A stretch of DNA of 64,000 bases from Prochlorococcus sp. AG-679-M10 (GTDB taxonomy: Bacteria > Cyanobacteriota > Cyanobacteriia > PCC-6307 > Cyanobiaceae), in assembly GCA_003210655.1 (NCBI GenBank), contig QCUQ01000005.1:1-64000 (forward strand). The letters run 5' to 3'. Shown piece after piece: positions 27,483-37,591 of this stretch (position 1 is its first letter; each line of letters starts with the position of its first letter). The position numbers and the translations under genes are program-made. The notes under the pieces are model-generated. The model was not told the origin of the DNA. It made no database searches and saw only the letters and a list, made by a program, of their open reading frames with translations.

Positions 27483-27911
27483 TTAATGCAAAGAGTACAA
27501 AGAAAGGAAACATGCTGCTGCAAATGCTAAACCACCAAATATTAAAATATTTTTCTGGCCAGGGGGCAAACTATTGAATCCAAAGCCATAAGTTAAATTC
27601 TCTTCAAAACCACTAGGTTTTTCTCTTGGTCCTATATCTTTATACAAATTTTTACCTGCTCTACAGACTGGACAGGCAAAAGTGTTTCCGTCTATTACTG
27701 AAAAAGGAGTATTTTTAGGAATGTTAAGTTTCTTGTTCCCCTCTGTAGGATCATAAATGTATCCACAACTTCTACATTCGAATCTATTTTGCTCTAAATT
27801 AGTAGTAGGTTCTTTATCATTAAATTCTATAAGTTCTTTAGAAGATTTTTCATTTGCTAAATCCTCAACAATTTGGTTATCCTCAGAGGGTGGTTGAATG
27901 TTTTCGCTCAC
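27483..27911 (-). CDS. rubA: Membrane-anchored rubredoxin
   Basis: A 142-residue rubredoxin required for photosystem II and in some systems photosystem I assembly. The acidic N-terminus (about 1-45) precedes the iron site: Cys pairs in CRSCGYIYDPTEGN and CPVCRAGKN. A single membrane helix closes the protein (ILIFGGLAFAAACFLSLY), anchoring it in the thylakoid. First gene of rubA-ycf48-psbE-F-L-J. It diverges from ndhC with a 72-base spacer. Confidence 0.94.
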   Translation of the reverse strand: MSENIQPPSEDNQIVEDLANEKSSKELIEFNDKEPTTNLEQNRFECRSCGYIYDPTEGNKKLNIPKNTPFSVIDGNTFACPVCRAGKNLYKDIGPREKPSGFEENLTYGFGFNSLPPGQKNILIFGGLAFAAACFLSLYSLH

Positions 27912-27983
27912 GATTTAGAATTTAATTAAAGAGACTCTAAAAGATTTTGCTTAATTAAGCGAATTTTCCTCCAATTTTTTTAA

Positions 27984-28346
27984 ATGTTTTCATTACCTGG
28001 CTACGAATATTTTTTAGGTTTTTTAATAATCGCCGCTGCAGTACCAATTTTAGCTCTTGTTACTAATCTTATAGTTGCCCCAAAAGGAAGATCTGGCGAG
28101 AGAAAACTTACCTACGAATCAGGTATGGAGCCTATCGGGGGAGCTTGGATTCAATTTAATATTAGATATTACATGTTTGCATTAGTATTCGTTATATTTG
28201 ACGTAGAGACAGTGTTTCTTTATCCATGGGCGGTTGCGTTCAATAGACTAGGCTTATTAGCGTTTATTGAGGCTTTAATTTTTATTGCAATACTAGTTAT
28301 TGCTCTAGCCTACGCCTGGAGAAAAGGGGCTTTAGAATGGAGTTAA
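27984..28346 (+). CDS. ndhC: NAD(P)H-quinone oxidoreductase subunit 3
   Basis: Membrane subunit of the photosynthetic complex I (NDH-1) for cyclic electron flow, respiration and carbon concentration. The 120-residue product has three membrane helices and the conserved loop [15 protein letters not shown] followed by [18 protein letters not shown]. First gene of ndhC-K-J; ndhK follows after 4 bases. Confidence 0.98.
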   Translation: MFSLPGYEYFLGFLIIAAAVPILALVTNLIVAPKGRSGERKLTYESGMEPIGGAWIQFNIRYYMFALVFVIFDVETVFLYPWAVAFNRLGLLAFIEALIFIAILVIALAYAWRKGALEWS

Positions 28347-28350
28347 AAAA

Positions 28351-29085
28351 TTGAACAATTCACTTTCACCAAAAGCAATAAGAGAGCTAAGAGAAGAAAC
28401 TTGTAATCCTCTCGGTGCTCCCCAAGTCACTACTGACTTGAGTGAAAATATTATAATGACAAGTCTTGATGATCTTCACAATTGGGCCAGATTAAGTAGT
28501 CTTTGGCCACTTTTATATGGAACTGCGTGTTGTTTTATTGAATTTGCAGCACTCATAGGATCTAGATTTGATTTTGATAGATTTGGGTTGGTACCTAGAA
28601 GCTCACCAAGACAAGCTGATTTATTAATTGTTGCTGGGACAGTTACAATGAAAATGGCGCCGGCATTAGTAAGATTATATGAGCAAATGCCAGAACCAAA
28701 ATATGTCATTGCTATGGGAGCTTGTACTATCACTGGTGGAATGTTTAGTGCAGACTCAACAACAGCTGTTAGAGGAGTTGATAAATTAATCCCAGTTGAT
28801 TTGTACCTTCCTGGATGCCCCCCTAGACCAGAAGCTATTTTTGATGCCGTTATAAAATTAAGAAAAAAAGTGGCTAATGAAAGTATTCTTGAGAGAAGTA
28901 AAGCTGAACAAACTCACAGGTATTTAACTATAAAGCATGATATGAATCTTGTATTTTCAGAAAATACTGGCGAGTATTTAAATAAAAAATCTGAAAAGTC
29001 AATAGAATCATCTAATCTGAATCAAATAGAAGTAAGTAATGAAAATATATATGAAACAAATTCAATCGACAAAGAAATAAATTAA
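28351..29085 (+). CDS. ndhK: NAD(P)H-quinone oxidoreductase subunit K
   Basis: Subunit carrying the terminal iron-sulfur cluster N2 of NDH-1. Four Cys ligands are visible: the CC pair in [12 protein letters not shown], one in [12 protein letters not shown] and one in [10 protein letters not shown]. The start is TTG at 28351, 4 bases after ndhC. The C-terminus after about residue 190 is a longer, Ser/Asn/Glu-rich tail, unstructured by eye. Its stop overlaps the ndhJ start by one base (TAATG). Confidence 0.98.
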   Translation: MNNSLSPKAIRELREETCNPLGAPQVTTDLSENIIMTSLDDLHNWARLSSLWPLLYGTACCFIEFAALIGSRFDFDRFGLVPRSSPRQADLLIVAGTVTMKMAPALVRLYEQMPEPKYVIAMGACTITGGMFSADSTTAVRGVDKLIPVDLYLPGCPPRPEAIFDAVIKLRKKVANESILERSKAEQTHRYLTIKHDMNLVFSENTGEYLNKKSEKSIESSNLNQIEVSNENIYETNSIDKEIN

Positions 29086-29615
29086 TGGAAAACAAGAATT
29101 CAACTGAATCTTCAGAAGAAATTGTAAAGCAAAGAGGAATTGTAAGTAATCAGCTTACTGAAGATGGAATAACTAACGAATGTTTAGGAAAAGATCATAT
29201 AGGAGTTGATATAATCTCTGTAAAACCAGAAGAATTGTATCAAGCAATATCTACCTTAAGGGGATATGGATTTAATTACCTGCAGTGTCAAGGAGGTTAC
29301 GACGAAGGGCCTGGAAAATGTCTTGTAAGTTTTTACCATTTAATCTCACTTGATGATTTTCAAGGAATAAATAAGACTAAAGAAATTAGAGTAAAAGTTT
29401 TTTTAAATAGAGATTCAGATTTATCTGTACCTAGCCTTTACAAAATTTTCAAGGGAAGTGATTGGCAAGAAAGAGAAACTTATGACATGTTCGGAATCAA
29501 CTTTGCTGATCATCCAAATCCAACAAGACTTTTAATGCCAGAAGATTGGAGAGGATGGCCATTAAGAAAAGATTATATACAACCTGATTTCTATGAATTA
29601 CAAGATGCTTATTAG
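29085..29615 (+). CDS. ndhJ: NAD(P)H-quinone oxidoreductase subunit J
   Basis: Peripheral-arm subunit of NDH-1, homologous to the 30-kDa subunit of complex I, 176 residues. The family signature lies in [22 protein letters not shown], read as motif ends GSDWQERE and DHPNPTRLL, followed by [17 protein letters not shown]. Start overlaps the ndhK stop by one base, indicating coupled translation. Last gene of ndhC-K-J. Confidence 0.97.
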   Translation: MENKNSTESSEEIVKQRGIVSNQLTEDGITNECLGKDHIGVDIISVKPEELYQAISTLRGYGFNYLQCQGGYDEGPGKCLVSFYHLISLDDFQGINKTKEIRVKVFLNRDSDLSVPSLYKIFKGSDWQERETYDMFGINFADHPNPTRLLMPEDWRGWPLRKDYIQPDFYELQDAY

Positions 29616-29624
29616 ATAAATATA

Positions 29625-31010
29625 TTAATTTAATTTCTTCAATTTTTTATTAATAAACATGACTGCCCTTGCAAGTCTTCTGGGGTCATGCCTAAGTGTT
29701 GGGGTTATCTTTCTTGAATATAGAGGGGCTTGCAAAACGTAATATCCTTTTGAAATTAGTTCTTCTTTATTACAAATCACTGGGACTGCTCCTCTACTTT
29801 GGTAATAATCAACAAGCGGTGACTTTTCAAATTGAATTTGAGAAAGTATTGCATTAAATATTCGAGTTTTTACACCAAAATTTGATAATTGCTTTTCTAT
29901 TGCTTTGATGTGCTGATACACATCAAGACCATCTGTTTCCCCAGGCTGAGTCATCAAATTACTTATATAGATCTTTGGAGCATTACTTTCTAGAAGAGCA
30001 TTTACAATTTCGGGGACAAGTAAATTAGGTAACAAAGAAGTATAAAGACTCCCTGGACCAAGTATTATTAGGTCTGCTTCTTTAATAGATTCAAGAGCAC
30101 TAGGAAGAGCTGGAGGATTTTCGGGAAGATAACCAATCCTGGAAATTAAATTTTTAGATTGACTTATTTTACTTTCACCAAATATTTTCTCACCATTTTC
30201 AAGTTCTGCCCAAAGCCTTACATCTGTATTAGTTGCTGGTAATACTTGCCCTTGTACTGCTAAAACTTTACTTGAGGCCTGAACGGCCTTTTCTAAACTG
30301 CCCGTAATTGTTGTTAAAGCAGATAAAAATAAATTGCCAAAACTATGTCCCTCTAATCCACTGCCTCCAGAAAATCTGTATTGAAACAATCTTGTTAAAA
30401 TTGGTTCCTCGTTTGATAAAGCTGCCAAGCAATTTCTTATATCTCCAGGTGGCTGAACTCCTAATTGTTTTCTTAAAACTCCGCTACTCCCTCCATCGTC
30501 TGAAACTGTAACTATTGCAGTTATATTACTACTGTAGTTTTTTAGGCCTTTCAATAAAGTTGACAAGCCAGTTCCTCCTCCGATAGCAACAATATTAGGG
30601 CCTCTTTTTAATTTACTTTTTACTCTTAGTGCATCTACTAAAAATGTATTTTTTTCTGGAACAAGAGCTTTTTGTATAGAATTAATACTTCTATTTTGTC
30701 CAATACCAATCAAGAGAAGCCCCAAAACAAAGATTAATGGTCCTAAAACTGAAATAGGCAAAATTTTTGTTAACACGTTCATTATCAAGAAAAAAACTTC
30801 AATTAACCAATAAAGAGGTCTTAAATTAGTCCAGATTGCAATACCTAGTAAAGAAGTTAATAATCCAATAGCAGAAGTTATCATCCATCTTTTGATTACT
30901 AAGCCTGGCAATAACCAACTTAGAATTCTTATTATTTTATTTATCAAACCTAAATTCGACTTTTTAAAATAAGATAAGGTTCTCTTTATTTTTTTTTTCT
31001 TCTTCAGCAT
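29625..31010 (-). CDS. YvcK/CofD-family gluconeogenesis factor-like protein
   Basis: A 461-residue protein with a basic N-terminus (MLKKKKKIKRTLSYFKK) and two or three membrane helices (about 50-125). A CofD/YvcK domain follows, with NIVAIGGGTGLSTLLKGLK, TVSDDGGSSGVLRKQLG, PPGDIRNCLAALS and LIILGPGSLYTSLLPNLL. YvcK proteins bind UDP-sugars and affect cell-wall and carbon balance in other bacteria; the cofactor F420 role of CofD is not expected here. ATG at 31010 is chosen because a longer frame would overlap the divergent ABC gene. Confidence 0.85.
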   Translation of the reverse strand: MLKKKKKIKRTLSYFKKSNLGLINKIIRILSWLLPGLVIKRWMITSAIGLLTSLLGIAIWTNLRPLYWLIEVFFLIMNVLTKILPISVLGPLIFVLGLLLIGIGQNRSINSIQKALVPEKNTFLVDALRVKSKLKRGPNIVAIGGGTGLSTLLKGLKNYSSNITAIVTVSDDGGSSGVLRKQLGVQPPGDIRNCLAALSNEEPILTRLFQYRFSGGSGLEGHSFGNLFLSALTTITGSLEKAVQASSKVLAVQGQVLPATNTDVRLWAELENGEKIFGESKISQSKNLISRIGYLPENPPALPSALESIKEADLIILGPGSLYTSLLPNLLVPEIVNALLESNAPKIYISNLMTQPGETDGLDVYQHIKAIEKQLSNFGVKTRIFNAILSQIQFEKSPLVDYYQSRGAVPVICNKEELISKGYYVLQAPLYSRKITPTLRHDPRRLARAVMFINKKLKKLN

Positions 31011-31102
31011 CAAAATCCTCTTAAATTTTTTAAAATTTAAATATATATATTGATTATAAATCAAATACATACATCCTTTTTTATTTTTAAAAAGTAGGCA
31101 AT

Positions 31103-31921
31103 ATGTATTTAAAGACAAATTGCTCTATATACATTTTGAAAAAATCAAAACATGCTGTAGAAACTAATAATCTCTCTATTAGCTGGGGAGAACTTAATGT
31201 ACTAAATAAAATCAATCTAAAACTTCATGAGGGAGAAAAATTAGCTATTGTTGGCCCTTCAGGTTCTGGGAAATCAACTATATTAAAAATCCTTGCAGGT
31301 TTGATTTTACCCACGTCGGGGGAATTAAGCATATTTGGACAAAAACAAACTTACTTAAGATTAGATCAAACTAATCCTCCAGATGTAAGATTAGTTTTTC
31401 AGAATCCTGCTTTATTAGGATCTTTAACTATTGAAGAAAATGTAGGATTCATTCTTAAAAAGAATAAAAATTTATCCAAGAAATTTATTCAAGAAATTGT
31501 AAGAGAATGTTTAGAAGAAGTTGGATTATTTAATATTGAGAAAAAGCTACCAAATGAATTAAGTGGTGGCATGCAAAAAAGAGTAAGTTTTGCAAGAGCA
31601 TTGATTACAGATCAGGATTTAGATAAAAAAAGTCAACCATTATTACTTTTTGATGAGCCTACTGCAGGTCTTGACCCTATTGCTTCATCAAGAATAGAAG
31701 ACTTAATTAATAAGACAATTAATAAAGCCAATGGATCATCTATTGTTGTTAGCCATGTTCTTAGTACTATAGAAAGGACTTCAGAAAAAGTTGTTATGCT
31801 CTACGGAGGTAAATTCAGATGGGCTGGTTCGATTGATGAATTTAAAGATAGTAATGATCCTTATGTTTTTCAATTTAGAAATGGGAAACTTGCAGGACCA
31901 ATGCAACCAAAAGACATTTAA
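31103..31921 (+). CDS. ABC transporter ATP-binding protein (Mla/Ttg2A-like)
   Basis: ATPase of an MCE-type lipid transport system, 272 residues. It has Walker A GPSGSGKST near residue 50, the Q-loop LVFQNPALLGSLTIEENVG, the signature LSGGMQKRVSFARAL, Walker B LLLFDEPTAGLDP and the switch His in VVSHVL. The paired MCE-domain gene follows after 5 bases, which suggests movement of lipids between membranes. The matching permease (MlaE-like) is not in this run and must be elsewhere. The N-terminal 20 residues look non-conserved, so the true start may be further in. Confidence 0.88.
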   Translation: MYLKTNCSIYILKKSKHAVETNNLSISWGELNVLNKINLKLHEGEKLAIVGPSGSGKSTILKILAGLILPTSGELSIFGQKQTYLRLDQTNPPDVRLVFQNPALLGSLTIEENVGFILKKNKNLSKKFIQEIVRECLEEVGLFNIEKKLPNELSGGMQKRVSFARALITDQDLDKKSQPLLLFDEPTAGLDPIASSRIEDLINKTINKANGSSIVVSHVLSTIERTSEKVVMLYGGKFRWAGSIDEFKDSNDPYVFQFRNGKLAGPMQPKDI

Positions 31922-31926
31922 AAATT

Positions 31927-32772
31927 ATGCGTAGAAGCTTAAGAGATTCGATAGTAGGATTTTCCTTGTTAGGAGGTTTATTAGTATTTACATTTTTTTC
32001 ATTCTGGTTAAGAGGTGTAAAACTGTCTTCGAAAAATTGGTATCTTTTTGCAGAATTTAACAACGCAAGCGGTTTATCAAAAAAATCTCCAGTAACTTAC
32101 AGAGGGATCCTAGTAGGTTCAATAGAGGATATTCTTTTTACTAATGAATCAATCAAAGCAAAAATTGTTTTAAATAATCCAGAAATTATTCTCCCCAAAC
32201 CTGCATTCGCAAGAGTTGTTACTAATTCATTTTTAGGGGGAGATGTTCAAGTTGCATTAGAAACTAGTGAAAAAACAATTCCAAAGAATACTCCAAAAGC
32301 TATATCCGAGAAATGTGATAGTAAATTAATTATTTGCCAAGGAGACACTATCACTGGAAAGCAGCTATCGAGCCTTTCAAATATTACTAACAGGATAAAT
32401 CAACTACTTAAAGAATCAAATCAAGAAAATTTAATTGAAAATGTAGTTAAGTCAATAGACCAATTTGATAAAACACAAGAAAATCTTGATGAACTAATCT
32501 ATTTATCAAAGCAAGAAATTATAAGAGTTAAACCTCTTATAAAAGAAGTAACAATAGCAGCAGGTCATTTAAACAATATTTTGTCTACTATAAATGATGA
32601 AGAAACTCTACAAGATATTAAATTAACAATCGAAGCGGCCGAATCAATATCAGGCAAATTTGATAAAATGAGTGATGATTTTGAACAATTAATGAAAGAT
32701 AAAGAATTAACTAAATCTATAAGAGATTTAACAATTGGACTATCAAAATTCCTTAATGAAATTTACCCATAA
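31927..32772 (+). CDS. MCE/MlaD-domain substrate-binding protein
   Basis: Membrane-anchored periplasmic component of an MCE lipid transporter, 281 residues. One N-terminal helix (IVGFSLLGGLLVFTFFSFWL) precedes the MCE domain at about 38-115 (YLFAEFNNASGLSKKSPVTY, YRGILVGSIEDI). A long helical region follows (about 140-280) with coiled-coil spacing. It sits 5 bases after the ATPase gene and converges on chlD. Cyanobacterial and chloroplast relatives (TGD2-like) bind phosphatidic acid; the substrate here is inference. Confidence 0.85.
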   Translation: MRRSLRDSIVGFSLLGGLLVFTFFSFWLRGVKLSSKNWYLFAEFNNASGLSKKSPVTYRGILVGSIEDILFTNESIKAKIVLNNPEIILPKPAFARVVTNSFLGGDVQVALETSEKTIPKNTPKAISEKCDSKLIICQGDTITGKQLSSLSNITNRINQLLKESNQENLIENVVKSIDQFDKTQENLDELIYLSKQEIIRVKPLIKEVTIAAGHLNNILSTINDEETLQDIKLTIEAAESISGKFDKMSDDFEQLMKDKELTKSIRDLTIGLSKFLNEIYP

Positions 32773-32777
32773 AAAAT

Positions 32778-34934
32778 TTAAAATTCATTAATTGCATTTA
32801 AGGCCATTGCAGCAATTGTCTTATCAGTAGCTTTAGGTAATTGAACATATTTCCCTTGTGCAGCTTCTGCAAGTTCTTTTCCAAATCCACTAGCTATAAA
32901 TTTCCTTTCTGTATCTATAATTAATAACTTTATTCCTAACATGGGGTATTTAGCGGCAATATCTAATACTTCTTGTTTTAAATCCACATTTTCATTTTCT
33001 TTAACCTCTGCTTGACCTAATGATGTACCTAAAGGGACATTACCTCTCCCATCAGTTATTCCAACAACAATGACCTGACCTATATCTCCTGTAGAAAGAG
33101 CATTTTTTGCTACTTTTGCAGATTGAGTTAACCCATGAGCTAAAGGAGATCCACCTCCACATGGCATAGTTTCTAACCTTCTTTTTGCTGCCGTAATAGA
33201 GCTTGTTGGAGGCAAAAGAACCTCTGCTTGATTCCCTCTAAATGGTATAAGAGCTACTTCATCTCTATTTTCATAAGCCTCAGTCAAAAGTCTGATGACA
33301 GCACCTTTAGCACTTTGCATTCTATTAAGTGCCATAGAGCCACTAGCATCAACTAAAAAAATTACCAAAGCTCCTGCCTTTTTCTGAAGGAGCTTTGCCC
33401 TAAAGTCATTTTCCTCAATAATTATTGTTTTATTAGGATTCTTTAACCTTCTAGATTTCTGATAAGGAGCAGCGGCTCTTAGAGTTGCATCAACAGCAAT
33501 TCTTTTTACTTTACCTCTTGGAATTAAAGGTCTGACATATCTACCTCTGCTTTGACTTAGAATTACTGATCTACTGCCACTATTTCCTGCTTTAGATTTT
33601 GCTGATGAGAAAAGTAATAAATCAGGATCTACCATACATGATTCAGGATCAAGAATAAATTCTTCTGGGATATCAGGAGTAGAATCTTCTTCTCCATCAG
33701 AATTTTCTTGTTCTTCTTCTTGATTATCCTCATTATCGTTAGATTCAGGTTCAGAATCTTCATTATTTGACTGAGGTGGTGGTGGGCTCTGATCCTCCGG
33801 CGGGGGTGGTTGAATATCATCATCTTGAGGTGGGATTTGCGTTGCTCTAGGAAGAATTACTAACCTTACTGCAACCTTTAAATCTTCTGAATTTACATTC
33901 TCATCCCCTCGAAGGGCTGCATTTGCTTTGGCAACTTTTACTGCAAATAATTCAGATCTATGTCCTTCAACACCACCACGAAGGGCTTCATTTACTAAAT
34001 ATGTTATTTGTTCTTTAGTAATTTTTACATCCTTTAACCATTGCCTAGCCAAAATTAACTGGGTTGATAAGTTATCAGATTCTTCAGACCATTTTTCTGA
34101 AAACTTAATATTATTTTCAGCATGAGATAATACAGATTTTGTTATTTCAACTCTTTGGTTATTATCAATAGATTGATCCGCAGAAAGAACAATTGCAAAT
34201 CTATCTAATACATGATCTCTTAAAGCTCCTTCTTCAGGATTATAAGTTGCGATCAAAAGTGATCTGCAAGGATGAGAAAGACTTAAACCATCTCTTTCAA
34301 TATTATTTTGTTCTCTACCAGTAGCTTCAAGAATTAAATTTACAATCCCTTCATCCAATAAATTAATATCATCAACATACAAAACACCCCTATGAGCCTC
34401 TGCTAAAACTCCTGGCTGAAAAACTTGCTCACCTGTATTTAATGAAGCAGAAACATCTATAGATCCAACGAGTCTATCTTCAGTAATTCCAATTGGGACT
34501 TGAATAAATGGAGCCTGGACAACCTTGCTTGGAATACTTTGTATTTGATTAAGGTAATCAACCCCTATAATTCTCGCTATTAGTTGACTAATATTTTTAT
34601 CCCATTCTTCGGGTTTAGTTGGATCTAAATTTCTACTTATAGGTCTGAAAGAATTCTTATTATCAATTAATTTCTCGAGTATTAATTCATTATCTATTAT
34701 TTCTATCGGTGGAATTAAGGAATGCAAACCTCTTGCCAATACAGACTTACCTGTGCCTCTTCCACCTGCAATCATTACTCCTCCTAAGCTAGGATCAACA
34801 GCTGCTAAAAGTAAAGATAATTTTAATAAGCTGTGCCCGGTAATTGCAGCCAATGGAAATGCTCTAAACGAATCCTTCTTTTGCATTAAATCCTTTATGT
34901 CTTCTTTCCCTTTTAACTCTTGTTCCAAAATCAC
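32778..34934 (-). CDS. chlD: Magnesium chelatase subunit ChlD
   Basis: Large subunit of the Mg-chelatase that inserts Mg into protoporphyrin IX, the first committed step to chlorophyll, 718 residues. The N-terminal AAA+ domain has a Walker-A-like [15 protein letters not shown] and [15 protein letters not shown] proline-rich then acidic linker spans about 370-430 (PPPP runs, then Glu/Asp/Asn). The C-terminal integrin-I (VWA) domain has the metal site [17 protein letters not shown] near residue 528. Single gene; the ChlI and ChlH partners are elsewhere. It converges on the MCE gene with 5 bases between stops. Confidence 0.97.
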   Translation of the reverse strand: MILEQELKGKEDIKDLMQKKDSFRAFPLAAITGHSLLKLSLLLAAVDPSLGGVMIAGGRGTGKSVLARGLHSLIPPIEIIDNELILEKLIDNKNSFRPISRNLDPTKPEEWDKNISQLIARIIGVDYLNQIQSIPSKVVQAPFIQVPIGITEDRLVGSIDVSASLNTGEQVFQPGVLAEAHRGVLYVDDINLLDEGIVNLILEATGREQNNIERDGLSLSHPCRSLLIATYNPEEGALRDHVLDRFAIVLSADQSIDNNQRVEITKSVLSHAENNIKFSEKWSEESDNLSTQLILARQWLKDVKITKEQITYLVNEALRGGVEGHRSELFAVKVAKANAALRGDENVNSEDLKVAVRLVILPRATQIPPQDDDIQPPPPEDQSPPPPQSNNEDSEPESNDNEDNQEEEQENSDGEEDSTPDIPEEFILDPESCMVDPDLLLFSSAKSKAGNSGSRSVILSQSRGRYVRPLIPRGKVKRIAVDATLRAAAPYQKSRRLKNPNKTIIIEENDFRAKLLQKKAGALVIFLVDASGSMALNRMQSAKGAVIRLLTEAYENRDEVALIPFRGNQAEVLLPPTSSITAAKRRLETMPCGGGSPLAHGLTQSAKVAKNALSTGDIGQVIVVGITDGRGNVPLGTSLGQAEVKENENVDLKQEVLDIAAKYPMLGIKLLIIDTERKFIASGFGKELAEAAQGKYVQLPKATDKTIAAMALNAINEF

Positions 34935-34982
34935 TTTAAAAATCTCTGATATAGAATTTATCCAATAACGTAGTTTTTTGTA

Positions 34983-35549
34983 GTGGAATTATCAAATCTT
35001 AATATCAAAAACGGACTATGTATATCTCTTGGAGCAAATATTGATAGTAATTATGGTAACCCTATCGAATCATTAATAATTTGCAAACCAAAAGTAGAGA
35101 ATCTTATCAACACTTGGATAAATCAATCTAAATCTTTTGAGAAAGAAATCGAATCATCAAAAACAATTTTTTATTGGTCCTCAATATATGAAACAAGTCC
35201 CCATGGAGTTAAGGATGATCAACCAAATTATTTAAATACTCTTCTTTTAGTAAAAAGTAATTTTTTTCCAAAGTTAATAACAAAAAACGCAAAATCCCTT
35301 CTAAAAGGATTGAAAAATTTGGAAAGAAATTTTGGAAGAAAAAAGACTCCCAATAATATGAAATGGATATCTAGATGTTTAGATTTAGATATTTTATGGT
35401 GGGAAGATTTTTGTTTCAAGGATGAAGAATTAATATTGCCTCACCCAAGATTTATGAATCGTAATTTTGTAATAACTCCTTTATCTGAGGTCCTAAGCAG
35501 AACACAAACAGTAAAAAAAATTGAAGAACAAAGATGGCTTGATGATTAA
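34983..35549 (+). CDS. folK: Hydroxymethyldihydropteridine pyrophosphokinase
   Basis: Transfers pyrophosphate from ATP to 6-hydroxymethyl-7,8-dihydropterin in folate synthesis. The 188-residue product has the family pattern [51 protein letters not shown] and [19 protein letters not shown] start at 34983, after the divergent chlD. It is followed by the Nudix and photolyase genes on the same strand. Confidence 0.92.
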   Translation: MELSNLNIKNGLCISLGANIDSNYGNPIESLIICKPKVENLINTWINQSKSFEKEIESSKTIFYWSSIYETSPHGVKDDQPNYLNTLLLVKSNFFPKLITKNAKSLLKGLKNLERNFGRKKTPNNMKWISRCLDLDILWWEDFCFKDEELILPHPRFMNRNFVITPLSEVLSRTQTVKKIEEQRWLDD

Positions 35550-35594
35550 TTTACAAAATCCTAAATTAATTGTTAGGGTATTTTTATTTAAATT

Positions 35595-36155
35595 ATGGAA
35601 GATAAAAATCACTACAAAAAAGCCATTTTAAAAGAAAAAATATCTGATTTAAAAACAAAAAAATTTAGTTTCGAAATAAATAGAATTGAACTTCCAAATG
35701 GCCATGAAGATGAATACGGACAGATAATATTCCCAAACGCTTCATTAGCTGTGCCAATAACAAATGAAAATAAAGTTATACTTCTTCGCCAATATAGATT
35801 TGCTGTATCAAGATATTTACTTGAGTTTCCAGCTGGTACTTTAGAAATAGGAGAGACTCCAATAAACTCAATCAAAAGAGAAATTCAAGAAGAGTCTGGA
35901 TATAAAGCAGAAAAGTGGGATGAACTAGGAGCTCTCGTTAATGCTCCTGGATATTCAGATGAAGTAATTCATTTATTTCTTGCACGCCATTTAAGCAAAT
36001 TAAAAAATAAAGTAAAAGGAGATTTAGATGAAGATATAGAAGTTTTACTTATGGAGCCTGAAGAATTAGATAATTTAATATCTAGTGGTAATGAAATTCT
36101 GGATGCAAAAACAGTAGCAGCTTGGTTTAGAGCAAAGCAATTTTTAAGGATTTAA
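35595..36155 (+). CDS. Nudix hydrolase, ADP-ribose pyrophosphatase-like
   Basis: Hydrolyses nucleoside diphosphate derivatives, probably ADP-ribose-like compounds, 186 residues. The full Nudix box is present (GTLEIGETPINSIKREIQEE then SGY: G-x5-E-x7-R-E-x2-E-E-x-G). It is preceded by VILLRQYRFAVSRYLLEFPA, typical of ADP-ribose pyrophosphatases. Its stop overlaps the photolyase start by one base (TAATG). Substrate not proven. Confidence 0.87.
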   Translation: MEDKNHYKKAILKEKISDLKTKKFSFEINRIELPNGHEDEYGQIIFPNASLAVPITNENKVILLRQYRFAVSRYLLEFPAGTLEIGETPINSIKREIQEESGYKAEKWDELGALVNAPGYSDEVIHLFLARHLSKLKNKVKGDLDEDIEVLLMEPEELDNLISSGNEILDAKTVAAWFRAKQFLRI

Positions 36156-37591
36156 TGAATAACCCCAGAATACTTTTTTGGTATAGAAAAGATCTTCGAA
36201 TCAATGATAATAATGCTTTGAAAAAAGCATTTTCTTTATCCAATGCTATTACTTCGACTTATATTTTTGATCAAAATTATTCTTACGACTTCAATGCAAA
36301 TTCTAGAGCATGGTTTCTTGGGAATTCACTCCAAGAATTAAGTAAAAATTGGGAAAATCTCGGAAGCCGATTGATTATAGATGAGGGTAATCCGTTAATT
36401 CTTATACCTAAATTAGCTAAGTTAATAGATGCTAAGTTTGTTGTTTGGAATAAAGCGACAGAACCATATGAAATTAATCGAGATTTAAAAATACAAAATA
36501 CTTTAAAAAAATTTAATATTGAGTTTATAGAATTATGGGATCACCTTTTAATAGAGCCTTCTCAAATTTTCACTGGAAGTAACAAACCATATTCAGTTTA
36601 TGGTCCGTTCTACAAGAATTTAAAGTCGAAAATTAATTTATTTAATTCAAAAAAAAATTACAACAATATTGGTACTTTAAAAGATTTAGAGATAGGGCTT
36701 AAAGAAAAAAAGAAGATTGATTCATCAAGATTAATATTAGATCGATTTCAAAAAAATATAAATTTTTCTGGATTTGAATTATGTCCTTGCAAACCAGGGG
36801 AGCTGGCTGCAGATAAATTATTAGATCAATTTATTTGTCAAGATAAAATTGGATCTTACGAATCTTCAAGAGACTTTCCATCTCAGAATGGAACATCTTT
36901 CCTTAGCGCTTCATTAAGATTTGGGACTATAAGTATACGAAAAGTCTGGGATGCAACATTATTTCCTGACCTAATAAATATAAATAAACACAATCAACTA
37001 TCAATAGAAACTTGGCAGAAAGAATTAGTTTGGAGAGAATTCTATCAACATTGCTTATTTAATTTTCCAGAATTAGAGAAAGGACCCTATAGAAAAAAAT
37101 GGGACCTCTTCCCTTGGCAAAATGATCATGAATGGTTTACTCGATGGAGTGATGGACAGACCGGAGTTCCTATTATTGATGCAGCAATGAGACAACTTAA
37201 TAGTTCTGGTTGGATGCATAATAGGTGTCGAATGATAGTAGCTTCATTTCTCGTAAAAGACCTTATTTGCAATTGGCAATTGGGTGAAGAAAAATTTATG
37301 AAGGTATTGGTTGATGGTGACTTAGCCGCAAATAATGGAGGCTGGCAGTGGAGTGCAAGTAGTGGTATGGATCCAAAACCATTAAGAATTTTTAATCCTT
37401 ATACTCAAACAAAAAAATTTGATCCTATTTGCAAATATATTAAATTCTGGATTCCTGAATTATCTAAGGTATCTAATGCAGATATCCTTAATGGTGAAAT
37501 ATCTGATTTGGAACAGAATAATTATTCAGGGGCTATAGTTAATCACAATATTCAGCAAAGACTTTTTAAGGAGCTTTACGCACAAATCTGA
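36155..37591 (+). CDS. Deoxyribodipyrimidine photolyase (CPD class I)
   Basis: Blue-light-driven flavoenzyme that repairs UV pyrimidine dimers, 478 residues. The N-terminal antenna domain starts ILFWYRKDLRINDNNALKKA. The FAD and DNA-binding region has WQKELVWREFYQHCL, GQTGVPIIDAAMRQLNSSGW, HNRCRMIVASFLVKDL and DLAANNGGWQWSASSGMDP. All fit class I photolyases rather than cryptochromes, by eye. The antenna cofactor is not decided. It ends inside the convergent aminotransferase gene (16-base overlap). Confidence 0.92.
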   Translation: MNNPRILFWYRKDLRINDNNALKKAFSLSNAITSTYIFDQNYSYDFNANSRAWFLGNSLQELSKNWENLGSRLIIDEGNPLILIPKLAKLIDAKFVVWNKATEPYEINRDLKIQNTLKKFNIEFIELWDHLLIEPSQIFTGSNKPYSVYGPFYKNLKSKINLFNSKKNYNNIGTLKDLEIGLKEKKKIDSSRLILDRFQKNINFSGFELCPCKPGELAADKLLDQFICQDKIGSYESSRDFPSQNGTSFLSASLRFGTISIRKVWDATLFPDLININKHNQLSIETWQKELVWREFYQHCLFNFPELEKGPYRKKWDLFPWQNDHEWFTRWSDGQTGVPIIDAAMRQLNSSGWMHNRCRMIVASFLVKDLICNWQLGEEKFMKVLVDGDLAANNGGWQWSASSGMDPKPLRIFNPYTQTKKFDPICKYIKFWIPELSKVSNADILNGEISDLEQNNYSGAIVNHNIQQRLFKELYAQI

